From NCBI RefSeq assembly GCF_030285665.1, contig NZ_CP127295.1, positions 4,030,001 through 4,094,000 on the forward strand: 64,000 nucleotides of DNA. The letters run 5' to 3'. Position 1 is the stretch's first letter; every line of letters begins with the position of its first letter. The position numbers and the translations under genes are program-made. Shown here piece after piece: positions 39,933-47,637 of this stretch. The notes under the pieces are model-generated. The model saw only the letters and a program-made list of their open reading frames with translations. It did no database searches and was not told the origin of the DNA. Source of the stretch: Amycolatopsis mongoliensis. GTDB lineage: Bacteria; Actinomycetota; Actinomycetes; Mycobacteriales; Pseudonocardiaceae.

Positions 39933-41083
39933 TCGACTTCCGCCTGGACGAGGAGTACGAGGCCCTCCGCAAGACCGTCGAGGACTTCGCGCACGCCGAG
40001 GTCGCGCCGGTCATCGGCGAGCTGTACGAGAAGGAGGCGTTCCCGTACGAGATCGTCGCGAAGATGGGGGAGATGGGCCTGTTCGGCCTGCCGTTCCCTG
40101 AGGAGTTCGGCGGCATGGGCGGCGACTACTTCGCGCTGTGCCTGGCGCTGGAGGAGCTCGCGCGGGTCGACTCGTCGGTCGCCATCACCCTGGAGGCCGG
40201 CGTTTCGCTCGGCGCGATGCCGATCTTCCGGTTCGGGACGCAGGAGCAGAAGGAGAAGTGGCTGCCGTCGCTGTGCGAGGGCACGGCGCTGGGCGGCTTC
40301 GGCCTGACCGAGCCGGGTGGCGGCTCCGACGCGGGCGCGACCCGCACCCGGGCCACTTTGGACGGGGACACCTGGATCATCAACGGCAGCAAGGCGTTCA
40401 TCACGAACTCGGGCACGGACATCACGCGCCTGGTCACGGTCACGGCCGTGACGGACGTGATGGAGAACGGCCGCAAGGAGATCTCGGCGATCATCGTCCC
40501 GTCCGGGACGTCGGGCTTCGAGGTGGCGCCGAAGTATTCGAAGGTCGGCTGGAACTGCTCGGACACGCACGAGCTGTCCTTTTCGGACGTCCGGGTGCCG
40601 GCGGAGAACCTGGTCGGGGAGCGTGGCCGCGGGTACGCCCAGTTCCTGTCCATCCTGGACGAAGGTCGCGTCGCGATCGCGGCTCTGTCGGTGGGTCTGG
40701 CACAGGGCTGCGTCGACGAGTGCCTCCAGTATGTGAAGGACCGGGTCGCGTTCGGCAAGCGGATCGGCGAGTACCAGGCGATCCAGTTCAAGATCGCCGA
40801 CATGGAGGTCCGCACGCACACGGCCCGGCTGGCGTACTACCAGGCGGCGTCGAAGATGCTGCGCGGCGAGCCGTTCAAGAAGGAGGCGTCGATCGCGAAG
40901 CTGGTGGCCTCGAACGCGGCCATGGACAACGCGCGCGACGCGACCCAGATCTTCGGCGGGTACGGATTCATGAACGAGTACCCGGTGAGCCGGTTCTACC
41001 GCGACGCGAAGATCCTGGAGATCGGCGAGGGCACGAGCGAGGTCCAGAAGATGCTGATCTCGCGTCACCTCGGGGTCGCCTGA
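39929..41083 (+). CDS. Acyl-CoA dehydrogenase (isovaleryl-CoA dehydrogenase-like)
   Basis: A 384-residue flavoprotein. It has the FAD/substrate motif [20 protein letters not shown] (about 125-144), the second FAD region [20 protein letters not shown] and the C-terminal [18 protein letters not shown], which retains a glutamate before GTS at the usual catalytic position. Operon membership with a methylcrotonyl-type carboxylase suggests it oxidises isovaleryl-CoA or another branched acyl-CoA. GTG start overlapping the alpha-subunit stop. Electrons pass to ETF (family knowledge). Confidence 0.92.
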   Translation: MIDFRLDEEYEALRKTVEDFAHAEVAPVIGELYEKEAFPYEIVAKMGEMGLFGLPFPEEFGGMGGDYFALCLALEELARVDSSVAITLEAGVSLGAMPIFRFGTQEQKEKWLPSLCEGTALGGFGLTEPGGGSDAGATRTRATLDGDTWIINGSKAFITNSGTDITRLVTVTAVTDVMENGRKEISAIIVPSGTSGFEVAPKYSKVGWNCSDTHELSFSDVRVPAENLVGERGRGYAQFLSILDEGRVAIAALSVGLAQGCVDECLQYVKDRVAFGKRIGEYQAIQFKIADMEVRTHTARLAYYQAASKMLRGEPFKKEASIAKLVASNAAMDNARDATQIFGGYGFMNEYPVSRFYRDAKILEIGEGTSEVQKMLISRHLGVA

Positions 41084-41086
41084 AAG

Positions 41087-41137
41087 CCGTGAAGGCCTCC
41101 TTCCCGGCTCTTATGGCTGGTAAGGAGGCCTTCACGG
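41087..41137. terminator. Dispersed 51-bp palindrome, copy 5
   Basis: 22-base arms with two mismatches around TCTTATG, between the convergent acyl-CoA dehydrogenase and WXG-type genes, starting four bases after the dehydrogenase stop. Confidence 0.78.
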
Positions 41138-41143
41138 CTTTTG

Positions 41144-42517
41144 CTACTGCGGCTGTTGCTGCTTCTTGTCTTCCTCGGCCCAAGCGGCTTCCGCCTGCAT
41201 CTGGATGTCGGTGAGACCGCGGTCGACCTGCACGATGTCCTTACCCGCCCAGCCCACGAAGTTCTTCGAGCTCTTGGCGTCGGAGAGGGCCTTCAGCATC
41301 GGGTAGTAGTCCGGAGCCTTGGCCTTCAGCCAGTCGTCGACGAACTTCATCTTCTTGTAGCTGTCGCCGAACTTCGTCTTCAGCCAGTCTTCGTGCTTCT
41401 TGATCGTGGAGATGTCGTGGTCGCTCAGGTGCGACTTCGGCGGCGCCGGCTTCGGCGGGGCCGGGGGCAGCGGCCGCGAGAAGTTCGGCGTGGTGCCGTC
41501 GCCCGGGGGCCGTGTGCTCGGTGTGGCGCCACCGCCAGGACCGTCGTGGGTGATCGCGGTGCCCGGCGGGGGCAGCGGCCGCGAGAAGTTGGGTGTCGTG
41601 CCGTCGCCCGGGGGCCGGGTGCTCGGGGTGGCACCACCACCGCCAGGCCCGTCGTGGGTGACGGCCGTGCCCGGCGGCTTCGGCAGCGGGCGTGAGAAGT
41701 TCGGCACCCCGCCACCGTGCGGGGGCAGGTTGCTCAGCTCGTGACCCGCGTTCGAGGCACCTGGCTTCCCCTTGACCAGCTTCGACAGCCCGGTGAGCCG
41801 GGCCAGCGTGCGCCCGGCGTACGCGACGACCTTGGCGAGCTTCGCCATCATCGCCGCGACCTGCACCGAGACGGTCGCGATGCACTTGGTCACCCCGACG
41901 GCGATCGACGCGCCGAAGGTGGGGATGGCGAGGGCGAGCGCGATCAGCATCGTGGAGATGATGTCGCCGAGGACCGTCGTGATGATGTCGCGGATCAGCG
42001 AGCGGACCGCGCCGATCAGGGCCCCGGTCGTCTCGACCATGTAGCCGGCGACGTCGGACGCCTTGGCGTTCGCGTCGATCCAGCCCTTCCGGTCGTTGAT
42101 CGACTTCAGGAAGCTGTCGTAGCCCTTGCCCTGCCACTGGGTGATCGTCGACTTGAGGGTGTCGTCCAGCGAAGTGCCGGTGTTGCGCAGCGACTCGCCG
42201 ATCTTGTGCAGCTCGTTGGCGACCTTCGTGACCTCCGCGGGGTTGCCCGCGACCTGGTCCAGCGGCCATTTCAGGAACGAGACGTGCTCGATCAGCCAGC
42301 CCAGGCCCGCCGCGATCAGCTTCGCCAGCGGGTCCATGACGAACGCGACGGTGTCGAGCGCGGCGCTGATGACGTTGATGCCCAGCTCCACGCTGACGGC
42401 CGCGAGGTCGCCGCCGTGCTCGGTCTGGACCTTGCCGATCGAGTCGCCGACCTGTTTCCAGCTGTCGAAGACACCGGCGCCCGTGGTGGAGTTCGATGCC
42501 GTGATGGGAACGGTCAC
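41144..42517 (-). CDS. WXG/PPE-like ESX-associated protein with Pro/Gly repeats
   Basis: A 457-residue protein. Residues 1-170 are helical, with a WQG motif at 128-130 (TITQWQGKGYDSF), as in WXG100/PPE-like secretion substrates. About 173-232 is strongly hydrophobic (LIRDIITTVLGDIISTMLIA and following), enough for two membrane segments. Residues 273-352 consist of tandem repeats (NFSRPLP, then THDGPGGG, ATPSTRPPGDGTTP). The C-terminal 95 residues form a lysine-rich charged domain (KKHEDWLKTKFGDSYKKMKF). It is the last gene of a three-gene unit with EspC-like and YbaB-like genes. Its function is unknown; it may be a type VII substrate or polymorphic toxin-like scaffold. GTG start overlaps the upstream stop. 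Confidence 0.8.
   Translation of the reverse strand: MTVPITASNSTTGAGVFDSWKQVGDSIGKVQTEHGGDLAAVSVELGINVISAALDTVAFVMDPLAKLIAAGLGWLIEHVSFLKWPLDQVAGNPAEVTKVANELHKIGESLRNTGTSLDDTLKSTITQWQGKGYDSFLKSINDRKGWIDANAKASDVAGYMVETTGALIGAVRSLIRDIITTVLGDIISTMLIALALAIPTFGASIAVGVTKCIATVSVQVAAMMAKLAKVVAYAGRTLARLTGLSKLVKGKPGASNAGHELSNLPPHGGGVPNFSRPLPKPPGTAVTHDGPGGGGATPSTRPPGDGTTPNFSRPLPPPGTAITHDGPGGGATPSTRPPGDGTTPNFSRPLPPAPPKPAPPKSHLSDHDISTIKKHEDWLKTKFGDSYKKMKFVDDWLKAKAPDYYPMLKALSDAKSSKNFVGWAGKDIVQVDRGLTDIQMQAEAAWAEEDKKQQQPQ
41462..41701 (-). repeat. In-gene tandem repeat (Pro/Gly-rich)
   Basis: Two units of about 37 and 35 codons plus a short third start encode NFSRPLP, GTAVTHDGPGGGG and ATPSTRPPGDGTTP. The DNA copies are nearly identical, so the repeat number may vary between strains. 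Confidence 0.75.
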
Positions 42518-42849
42518 TTGCCCAGCTCCGTTTCGAAGGTGCTCAAACCCTGCGCCGTGTTCGAGTCGTGGGTCGCGTACGTGTCGGCGGCCTTCTTCAC
42601 GTCCGCGGCCGACTTCCCGATATCACCCACCAGCTTGCTGATCTCGCCGGTGATCACCGCCATCGTGACCCGCGAGGGCACGGCGAGCACCTGCGCGAGC
42701 AGGATGCCGAACGCGGCGTTGTCGAACCCGTTCGCGGCCTGCATCCGGTTCGCGGCGTCCTGCACCGCGGGTTGCGTGGTGCCCGACAGGTACTGGCTGA
42801 ACTTCTGCAGCTCGGCCGGGTCGACCGAGAAACCTTCTCCGGAAACCAC
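42514..42849 (-). CDS. ESX-1 secretion-associated (EspC/DUF2580-like) protein
   Basis: A 111-residue helical protein: FSVDPAELQKFSQYLSGTTQ at the start, then GFDNAAFGILLAQVLAVPS and DIGKSAADVKKAADTYATHD, the pattern of the EspC-like family found with type VII secretion genes. It starts with GTG after GGAGGAG, and its stop overlaps the next gene. It probably pairs with the downstream WXG-type protein for export. Confidence 0.8.
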   Translation of the reverse strand: MVSGEGFSVDPAELQKFSQYLSGTTQPAVQDAANRMQAANGFDNAAFGILLAQVLAVPSRVTMAVITGEISKLVGDIGKSAADVKKAADTYATHDSNTAQGLSTFETELGK

Positions 42850-42864
42850 CGGTTCTCCTCCGTG

Positions 42865-43389
42865 CTACCAGGGGTTGCTCTCGCCGTCGTCCTCTTCCGG
42901 CGCGGGCCGGGGACGGCGACGCGGCGGAGGGGGCGGCGGGTTCGATGGCGGGCGGTGCGGGGGTGCGGGCGGCCGGTCTTCCGCCTCCTGCTCCGGCATG
43001 AACACGTCGCTCTTGTCCGGGGGCGTTCCTTCTTCGGGCGCCGGCAGGAACTCGTCCAGCAGTTCGCGGGCGGCCGAGCTTTCGCCCACCATGCCGTCGA
43101 ACGCGCCGGCGACCTGGGCCGAGACCTTCTGCTGCGCGCGGCCGATCAGCTGCATCACCAGACCGGAAAGGGCCTGCGGCGGCCGCTCGTACGCGCGGGG
43201 GCCGAACCGGAGCTCCTGCAGGACCCCGCTCGGGCCGACGGTCACCGAGACCGCCCCGTCCGGGGCCTGCACCGTGGCGACGGCCGACCGGAGTTGTTCT
43301 TGCGCCGCTGCGGCTTTTGCCCGGATTTCCTCGAGTTCGACGGTGAACGCGGCCAGCGGATCGTCGCCGGGGGGCACTGACTGGGTCAA
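42865..43389 (-). CDS. YbaB/EbfC-family nucleoid-associated-like protein
   Basis: A 174-residue protein. Residues 10-110 resemble YbaB/EbfC: a helix with AKAAAAQEQLRSAVATVQAP, then VTVGPSGVLQELRFGPRAYE and a long helix. A disordered Pro/Arg-rich tail follows (SNPPPPPPRRRPRPAP) and the C-terminus is acidic. In actinomycetes such YbaB-like proteins often precede ESX-type gene pairs, as here (15 bp gap). The start is TTG, preceded by GAGG. DNA binding is family knowledge, not shown. Confidence 0.8.
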   Translation of the reverse strand: MTQSVPPGDDPLAAFTVELEEIRAKAAAAQEQLRSAVATVQAPDGAVSVTVGPSGVLQELRFGPRAYERPPQALSGLVMQLIGRAQQKVSAQVAGAFDGMVGESSAARELLDEFLPAPEEGTPPDKSDVFMPEQEAEDRPPAPPHRPPSNPPPPPPRRRPRPAPEEDDGESNPW

Positions 43390-43516
43390 TTTGTCCTCGT
43401 CGCGAGAGAGGTTGTGAACAAAGTGAATTCAATCAGCGCTGCTTGAACTTCGGGTGGCGCGAACGGAGCCGCCGGCTGAACGCGACGCGGATGGCCCACC
43501 CGCTGGACACCAATAT

Positions 43517-43530
43517 CTATACCGGTATAG
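43517..43530. promoter_or_regulatory. 14-bp perfect palindrome upstream of map
   Basis: CTATACCGGTATAG is a perfect palindrome ending eight bases before the ATG of the methionine aminopeptidase gene and overlapping any Shine-Dalgarno position. It looks like an operator for a dimeric repressor; the protein is unknown. Confidence 0.5.
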
Positions 43531-43538
43531 TTATCGCC

Positions 43539-44303
43539 ATGGTCGAGATCAAAACCGAAGCCGAGCTGGCGGTCATGCGCGAAGCCGGGCGAGTGGTGGC
43601 ACGGACGTTGGACACCGTGAAGGAGGCCGCCGCGATCGGCGTCTCACTGCGCGAACTGGACGAGATCGCCGCCCAGGTGATCAGCGAAGCCGGTGCCAAA
43701 CCGTCGTTCCTGCACTACCAGCCGAGGTCCGCGCCGACGCCCTACCCCGGGGTCCTCTGCGCCAGCGTCAACGACGTCGTCGTGCACGGCATCCCGACGG
43801 CGTACCGCATCCAGGACGGCGACCTGGTCAGCATCGACTGCGGCGCCATCCTCGACGGCTGGAACGGCGACGCCGCGATCAGCTTCGTCGTCGGCAACGC
43901 CGACCCGGCGGACCTCGCGCTGATCGAGGCGACCGAGCGCGCCCTGGCCGCCGGGATCGCCGCCGCTCAACCGGGTGCGAAGCTCGGCGACATCTCCCAC
44001 GCGATCGGCACCTCCGGCCGCGCGTCGGGCTACGGCATGCTCGAGGACCACGGCGGCCACGGGATCGGCCGCGAGATGCACGAGGACCCGCACCTGGCGA
44101 ACGAAGGCCGCCCGGGCCGCGGGATGCGGCTCAAGCCGGGGCTCGCGCTGGCGATCGAGCCGATGCTCACCCGGGGCGGCGACGCCTACCGGTGCGCCGA
44201 GGACGGCTGGTCGCTGCTCACCGTCGACGGCAGCCGGGCCGCCCACGTCGAACACACCATCGCCATCACCGAAGACGGCCCGCGCGTGCTCACTGTGCGG
44301 TAG
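43539..44303 (+). CDS. map: Type I methionine aminopeptidase
   Basis: A 254-residue enzyme that removes the initiator methionine. All five metal ligands are visible: Asp in SIDCGAILDGWNGDAA (two), His in GGHGIGREMHEDP, Glu in LAIEPML and Glu in HVEHTIAI. The ATG at 43539 fits the family length and begins MVEIKTEAELAVMREAGR; in-frame codons further upstream would run through the palindrome. It seems to be a second-type, regulated copy, since a housekeeping map usually lies near secY. No SD precedes it, so it may be leaderless. Confidence 0.92.
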   Translation: MVEIKTEAELAVMREAGRVVARTLDTVKEAAAIGVSLRELDEIAAQVISEAGAKPSFLHYQPRSAPTPYPGVLCASVNDVVVHGIPTAYRIQDGDLVSIDCGAILDGWNGDAAISFVVGNADPADLALIEATERALAAGIAAAQPGAKLGDISHAIGTSGRASGYGMLEDHGGHGIGREMHEDPHLANEGRPGRGMRLKPGLALAIEPMLTRGGDAYRCAEDGWSLLTVDGSRAAHVEHTIAITEDGPRVLTVR

Positions 44304-44312
44304 ACAGGGGGG

Positions 44313-44825
44313 ATGGACAACATCGTCATCCGATCGGGTGATTCTGGGGACGTTGACACCCTGCTGGGCTTCTTCGACGAGGCTGTCGAGTGGCTCGTCG
44401 CCCGCGGCAGCTCGAAGCAGTGGGGGACCGAGCCGTGGAGCCGGATCCCGAAGCGCGTCGAGCGCGTCAAGGGGATGGCCGCCGATCCGGGCCTGCGCAT
44501 CGCGATGGTCGACGGCGAGCCGGCCGGCGCGCTGATCGTCTCCGAGGAGCACGATCCGCACGTGCCGGCGGTCGACGAGCGTGAGCTGTATGTCCGATTG
44601 CTGATCACGTCGCGGCGGTTCGCCGGGCGGCGTGTCGGCGGGCGCCTCGTCGAGTACGCGCTCGACGAGGCGCGGCGGCGCGGCATCGACCTCGTGCGCG
44701 TCGACTGCTGGGCCGGCGGCGACGGCGACCTGCAGCGCTACTACGAGAGCCAGGGCTTCAAGCCGACTGTGCAGTTCCACGTCGAGGAGTGGGTCGGGCA
44801 GGTCCTGGAGCAACGCGTGGGGTAG
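44313..44825 (+). CDS. GNAT-family N-acetyltransferase
   Basis: A 170-residue acetyltransferase with IVIRSGDSGDVDTLLGFFDE at the start, the acetyl-CoA loop TSRRFAGRRVGGRLVEYAL (R-x-x-G-x-G type, about 97-115) and the C-terminal RYYESQGFKPT. The acceptor is unknown. It lies nine bases after map and has GGGGGG before the ATG, so it is probably co-transcribed with map. Confidence 0.87.
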   Translation: MDNIVIRSGDSGDVDTLLGFFDEAVEWLVARGSSKQWGTEPWSRIPKRVERVKGMAADPGLRIAMVDGEPAGALIVSEEHDPHVPAVDERELYVRLLITSRRFAGRRVGGRLVEYALDEARRRGIDLVRVDCWAGGDGDLQRYYESQGFKPTVQFHVEEWVGQVLEQRVG

Positions 44826-44850
44826 CGCGATCGCGGGCCAGGAGCGACAC

Positions 44851-44869
44851 TGTTGGCGCGGTGCCAACA
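44851..44869. promoter_or_regulatory. Palindrome upstream of the SDR gene
   Basis: TGTTGGCGCGGTGCCAACA is a perfect 7-5-7 inverted repeat ending 15 bases before the SDR start codon, in the position of an operator. Confidence 0.5.
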
Positions 44870-44884
44870 GACGAAGGAGTCGCC

Positions 44885-45730
44885 ATGGCCGAGGAGCTCG
44901 CGGGCAAGGTCGTCGTCATCACCGGCGGCGGGCAGGGGATCGGCGCGGCGACCGCGTCGGCACTGTCCCGGCTGGGTGCGCGGGTGGTGATCGGCGACCT
45001 CGACCAGGTCCGCGCCGAGAAGACCGCCGGGGAGCTGGACGCCGAGGCGCTCCCGCTCGACGTCACCGACATCCGCGGCTTCACCGAGTTCCTCGACGAG
45101 GTCGAGCGCCGCCACGGCCGGATCGACGTCCTGGTCAACAACGCCGGGATCATGCCGCTGGCCCACCTCGAGGAAGAGAGCGACGCGACGACCCGGCGCC
45201 AGCTCGAGATCAACCTGCACGCCGTCATCCACGGAACCCGCGAAGCGATGAAGCGGATGCGGCCGCGGCGGTCCGGGCACATCGTGAACGTCGCGTCGTT
45301 CGCGGGCAAGGCCGGCTTCCCCGGCGCGGCGACGTACTGCGCGACCAAGCACGCCGTCGTCGGGCTGTCCGAGGCGGTGCACCTGGAGCTGCACGGGTCC
45401 GGGGTGCACGTTTCGTGCGTGATGCCCGCTATCGTCCGGACGGAGCTCGCGAGCGGCCTCGGCGAGGCGAGGTTGTTCAAGTCGTCACGCCCGGAGGACG
45501 TCGCCGACGCCATCGTGGCCACGCTGCGCAAACCTCGGTTCGAGGTCTTCGTGCCCCGGTCCGTGGGAACTATGGGCAAGCTCACCCGGCTGCTGCCGCG
45601 GCGGGCCGGTGAAGCGCTCGCCCGGGCACTGAAGGCGGACCAGCTTTTGGCTTCGGCGGCCCATTCCCCGGCTCGCGCGGACTACGAGGCGCGCGCCGCC
45701 GAGAGCGCACCCGGGGCGGGCGCGGAGTAA
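44885..45730 (+). CDS. SDR-family oxidoreductase
   Basis: A 281-residue short-chain dehydrogenase. NAD(P)-binding VVVITGGGQGIGAATASAL (TGxxxGxG, about 9-27), NNAG, Ser in VNVASFAGKAG and the catalytic YCATK (YxxxK) in ATYCATKHAVVGLSEA are all present. The extended C-terminus is typical of lipid- or ketone-directed SDRs of actinomycetes. AAGGAG precedes the ATG. A candidate operator lies just upstream. Confidence 0.92.
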   Translation: MAEELAGKVVVITGGGQGIGAATASALSRLGARVVIGDLDQVRAEKTAGELDAEALPLDVTDIRGFTEFLDEVERRHGRIDVLVNNAGIMPLAHLEEESDATTRRQLEINLHAVIHGTREAMKRMRPRRSGHIVNVASFAGKAGFPGAATYCATKHAVVGLSEAVHLELHGSGVHVSCVMPAIVRTELASGLGEARLFKSSRPEDVADAIVATLRKPRFEVFVPRSVGTMGKLTRLLPRRAGEALARALKADQLLASAAHSPARADYEARAAESAPGAGAE

Positions 45731-45842
45731 CTCGGACGGCCTAGCGTCTGTCCGATTTGGACGCGGCCGGTGTTGAGTCCACCGGCCGCACCCGGCAAGA
45801 TTGGCGGGAAGTGCCCGGGGGACGTCGCAGGAGGCTCGAGAA

Positions 45843-46910
45843 ATGGTTTCACCGCCCGCACGGCTGGCCGCCGCGGCGTCGAACGTGGTCGGCAAGGTGC
45901 TGCACGGCGGTGTCGCCGACCTGCGCCCGATGCCGCGGGTGCTGATCGACCAGGGACCCAACCGCTCGCTGTACCGGATGACGCACAGCAGCCGCCCGGT
46001 GTCCGGGCCGCCGATCCTGCTGGTGCCGCCGCTGGCCGCGCCGGCGATCTGCTTCGACCTGCGCCGCGGCTGCAGCCTCATCGAGCACCTGGTCGAAGGC
46101 GGTCGCAACGCGTACCTCGTCGACTACGGCATGGTCGCCTTCTCGGACCGGCGCCTGGGCATCGAGCACTGGATCGACGAGGTGCTGCCGCGGGCGATCC
46201 GCAAGGTGAGCGCCGACGCCGGCGGGCAGCCGGTGCACCTGGTGTCGTGGTCGCTGGGCGGGATCTTCTCGCTGCTGGTGAACGCGGACCAGCCGGACCT
46301 CCCGATCGCGTCGATCACGGCGATCGGCTCACCGGTGGACTTCACGGCGATCCCGATCGTGGCGCCGTTCCGCCCGCTGGTGGACCTGACGAACGGCCAC
46401 CTCCTGACGCCGATCTACCGGGCGTTCGGCGGCGCACCGTCCTATTTGGTCAGCCGGGTGTTCCGCGCGACGGGCATCAGCAAGGAGATCACGAAGCCGA
46501 TCGCGATCCTCTCGCACCTCGACGACCGCGACTACCTGGCGCAGATCGAGGCCGTCGACCACTTCATGAGCAACATGTACGCCTACCCGGGCCGCACGTT
46601 CGGCCAGCTGTACCACCGGTTGTTCCGCACGAACGACCTGGCGGAGGGCAAGGTGGACCTCAACGGCCGCATCATCTCGCTGTCGTCGGTCCGGGTGCCG
46701 ACGCTGGTGGTGGCGGGCGAGAACGACACGATCGCGCCGCGGCCGTCGGTGGAGCGGGTGGTGGAACTGCTGGACAAGGCGCCGGAGGTCCGCTTCAAGA
46801 CCGCGCCGGGCGGCCACCTGGGTGTCCTGACGGGCCGCAAGGCGCGCGGCACGACGTGGCGCTACCTGGACGAGTTCCTCGACGACCAGGCCACCGCTTC
46901 GAAGTCCTGA
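45843..46910 (+). CDS. Alpha/beta-fold hydrolase (PHA synthase/PhaC-like)
   Basis: A 355-residue alpha/beta hydrolase. It shows PPILLVPPLAAPAICFDLR, the WSLGG nucleophile elbow in HLVSWSLGGIFSLLV with Ser in place of the Cys of true PHA synthases, and an Asp/His pair in VVAGENDTIAPR and APGGHLGVLTG. It is therefore more likely an esterase or depolymerase-like enzyme than a polymerase. The ATG at 45843 is preceded by AGGAGG. In the ancestral chromosome it was convergent with the fadE gene now separated from it by the integrated element. Confidence 0.88.
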   Translation: MVSPPARLAAAASNVVGKVLHGGVADLRPMPRVLIDQGPNRSLYRMTHSSRPVSGPPILLVPPLAAPAICFDLRRGCSLIEHLVEGGRNAYLVDYGMVAFSDRRLGIEHWIDEVLPRAIRKVSADAGGQPVHLVSWSLGGIFSLLVNADQPDLPIASITAIGSPVDFTAIPIVAPFRPLVDLTNGHLLTPIYRAFGGAPSYLVSRVFRATGISKEITKPIAILSHLDDRDYLAQIEAVDHFMSNMYAYPGRTFGQLYHRLFRTNDLAEGKVDLNGRIISLSSVRVPTLVVAGENDTIAPRPSVERVVELLDKAPEVRFKTAPGGHLGVLTGRKARGTTWRYLDEFLDDQATASKS

Positions 46911-46918
46911 CAAGCGTG

Positions 46919-46958
46919 AACGCCTCCTTACCGGCTTTATGGCCGGTAAGGAGGCGTT
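46919..46958. terminator. Dispersed palindrome, copy 6 (variant)
   Basis: 17-base perfect arms (core AACGCCTCCTTACCGGC) around TTTATG. It lies nine bases after the hydrolase stop and six bases before the displaced end of fadE, so it was the terminator between these two convergent host genes before the element inserted. Confidence 0.75.
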
Positions 46959-46963
46959 TGTCT

Positions 46964-47055
46964 TTACTTCAGCTCGGCGGAGGACTTCCCGAGAATCCGG
47001 CGAGCCACGATCAACTGCTGAATCTGCTGCGTCCCCTCGAAAATGTCGAGAATTT
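46964..47055. repeat. attL: displaced host 3' end of fadE
   Basis: 92 bp that align without gaps to 60699-60790, with 84 identical positions. On the minus strand it encodes the last 29 residues of the FadE at 60699 plus a stop, residue for residue (ILDIFEGTQQIQQLIVARR, ILGKSSAELK); all eight differences are synonymous or in the stop codon (TAA against TAG). The longest identical run is 27 bp at 47015-47041 and is the likely crossover core. Confidence 0.9.
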
Positions 47056-47637
47056 CTCAGCTGGATCTCGCGGGCCTCGCTCATCTCGCTGTAAACGGCC
47101 TCTGAGCTGCGCTGATGCGTCTCGCTAGTTCTCGTCGTCTGTCGCTGCTCCCTGGCCTCTGACGGCCTGGAGACGGACTGGCGGACCAGCCACACCTACC
47201 CCTGCATCCCGATACGAAGCCAGCACGCGGCCGGTGGTGCCGGGTCAAGACACGCTTCATCGTCTTGACGCGGTGCTACCGGCCGTTGTCACGATCAGGC
47301 GTCGGGATGGAGGTCTCTCACGACGGTGCGTAACAGAGATCGAGTCACGAACGACCCGATTGTCACCACCGCTTGTAGCTCGTCGAGGAGGCCGGGATGG
47401 GGCAGGGGACTCGTGTGCCGCCGCGCGGCGCTGCGCCAGGTGACCCGCTGGCGGCCGCACCGCCCGGCCGGCGGGCGGAGCGGAGCGGCAGCCCGCCGTG
47501 TCGGAAGCGGATGCGGCCGCCCAGGCGAGGGGCTACGTAGGCGACAGGCGCGCCGCCATCGGCGGCGCGCCCCTTGATCCCATAGAGCCAAGTTCGGCAA
47601 TCTCTTGCAATCTACTTGCTCGGCTGAGAGGTCTGAC
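47056..47637. other. Non-coding left arm of the element
   Basis: Nothing here reads as a gene: all frames have broken or shadow-like composition. It contains an inverted repeat GTCAAGAC/GTCTTGAC (47244-47251 and 47262-47269) and a very strong hairpin at 47547-47571. It may hold the cargo promoter, remnants of older cargo, or sequences for excision. Confidence 0.5.
47547..47571. promoter_or_regulatory. Strong hairpin in front of the cargo operon
   Basis: GGCGCGCCGCC and GGCGGCGCGCC pair perfectly over 11 bp with a 3-base loop, 66 bp before the first cargo start codon. It could be a terminator shielding the cargo from read-through or an attenuator in its leader. Confidence 0.5.

Noticed and set aside
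46964..47055. A second, decayed fadE gene
   Set aside because: It is only the last 29 codons, gap-free against the right end and at the element's boundary, so it is an attachment-site duplication.
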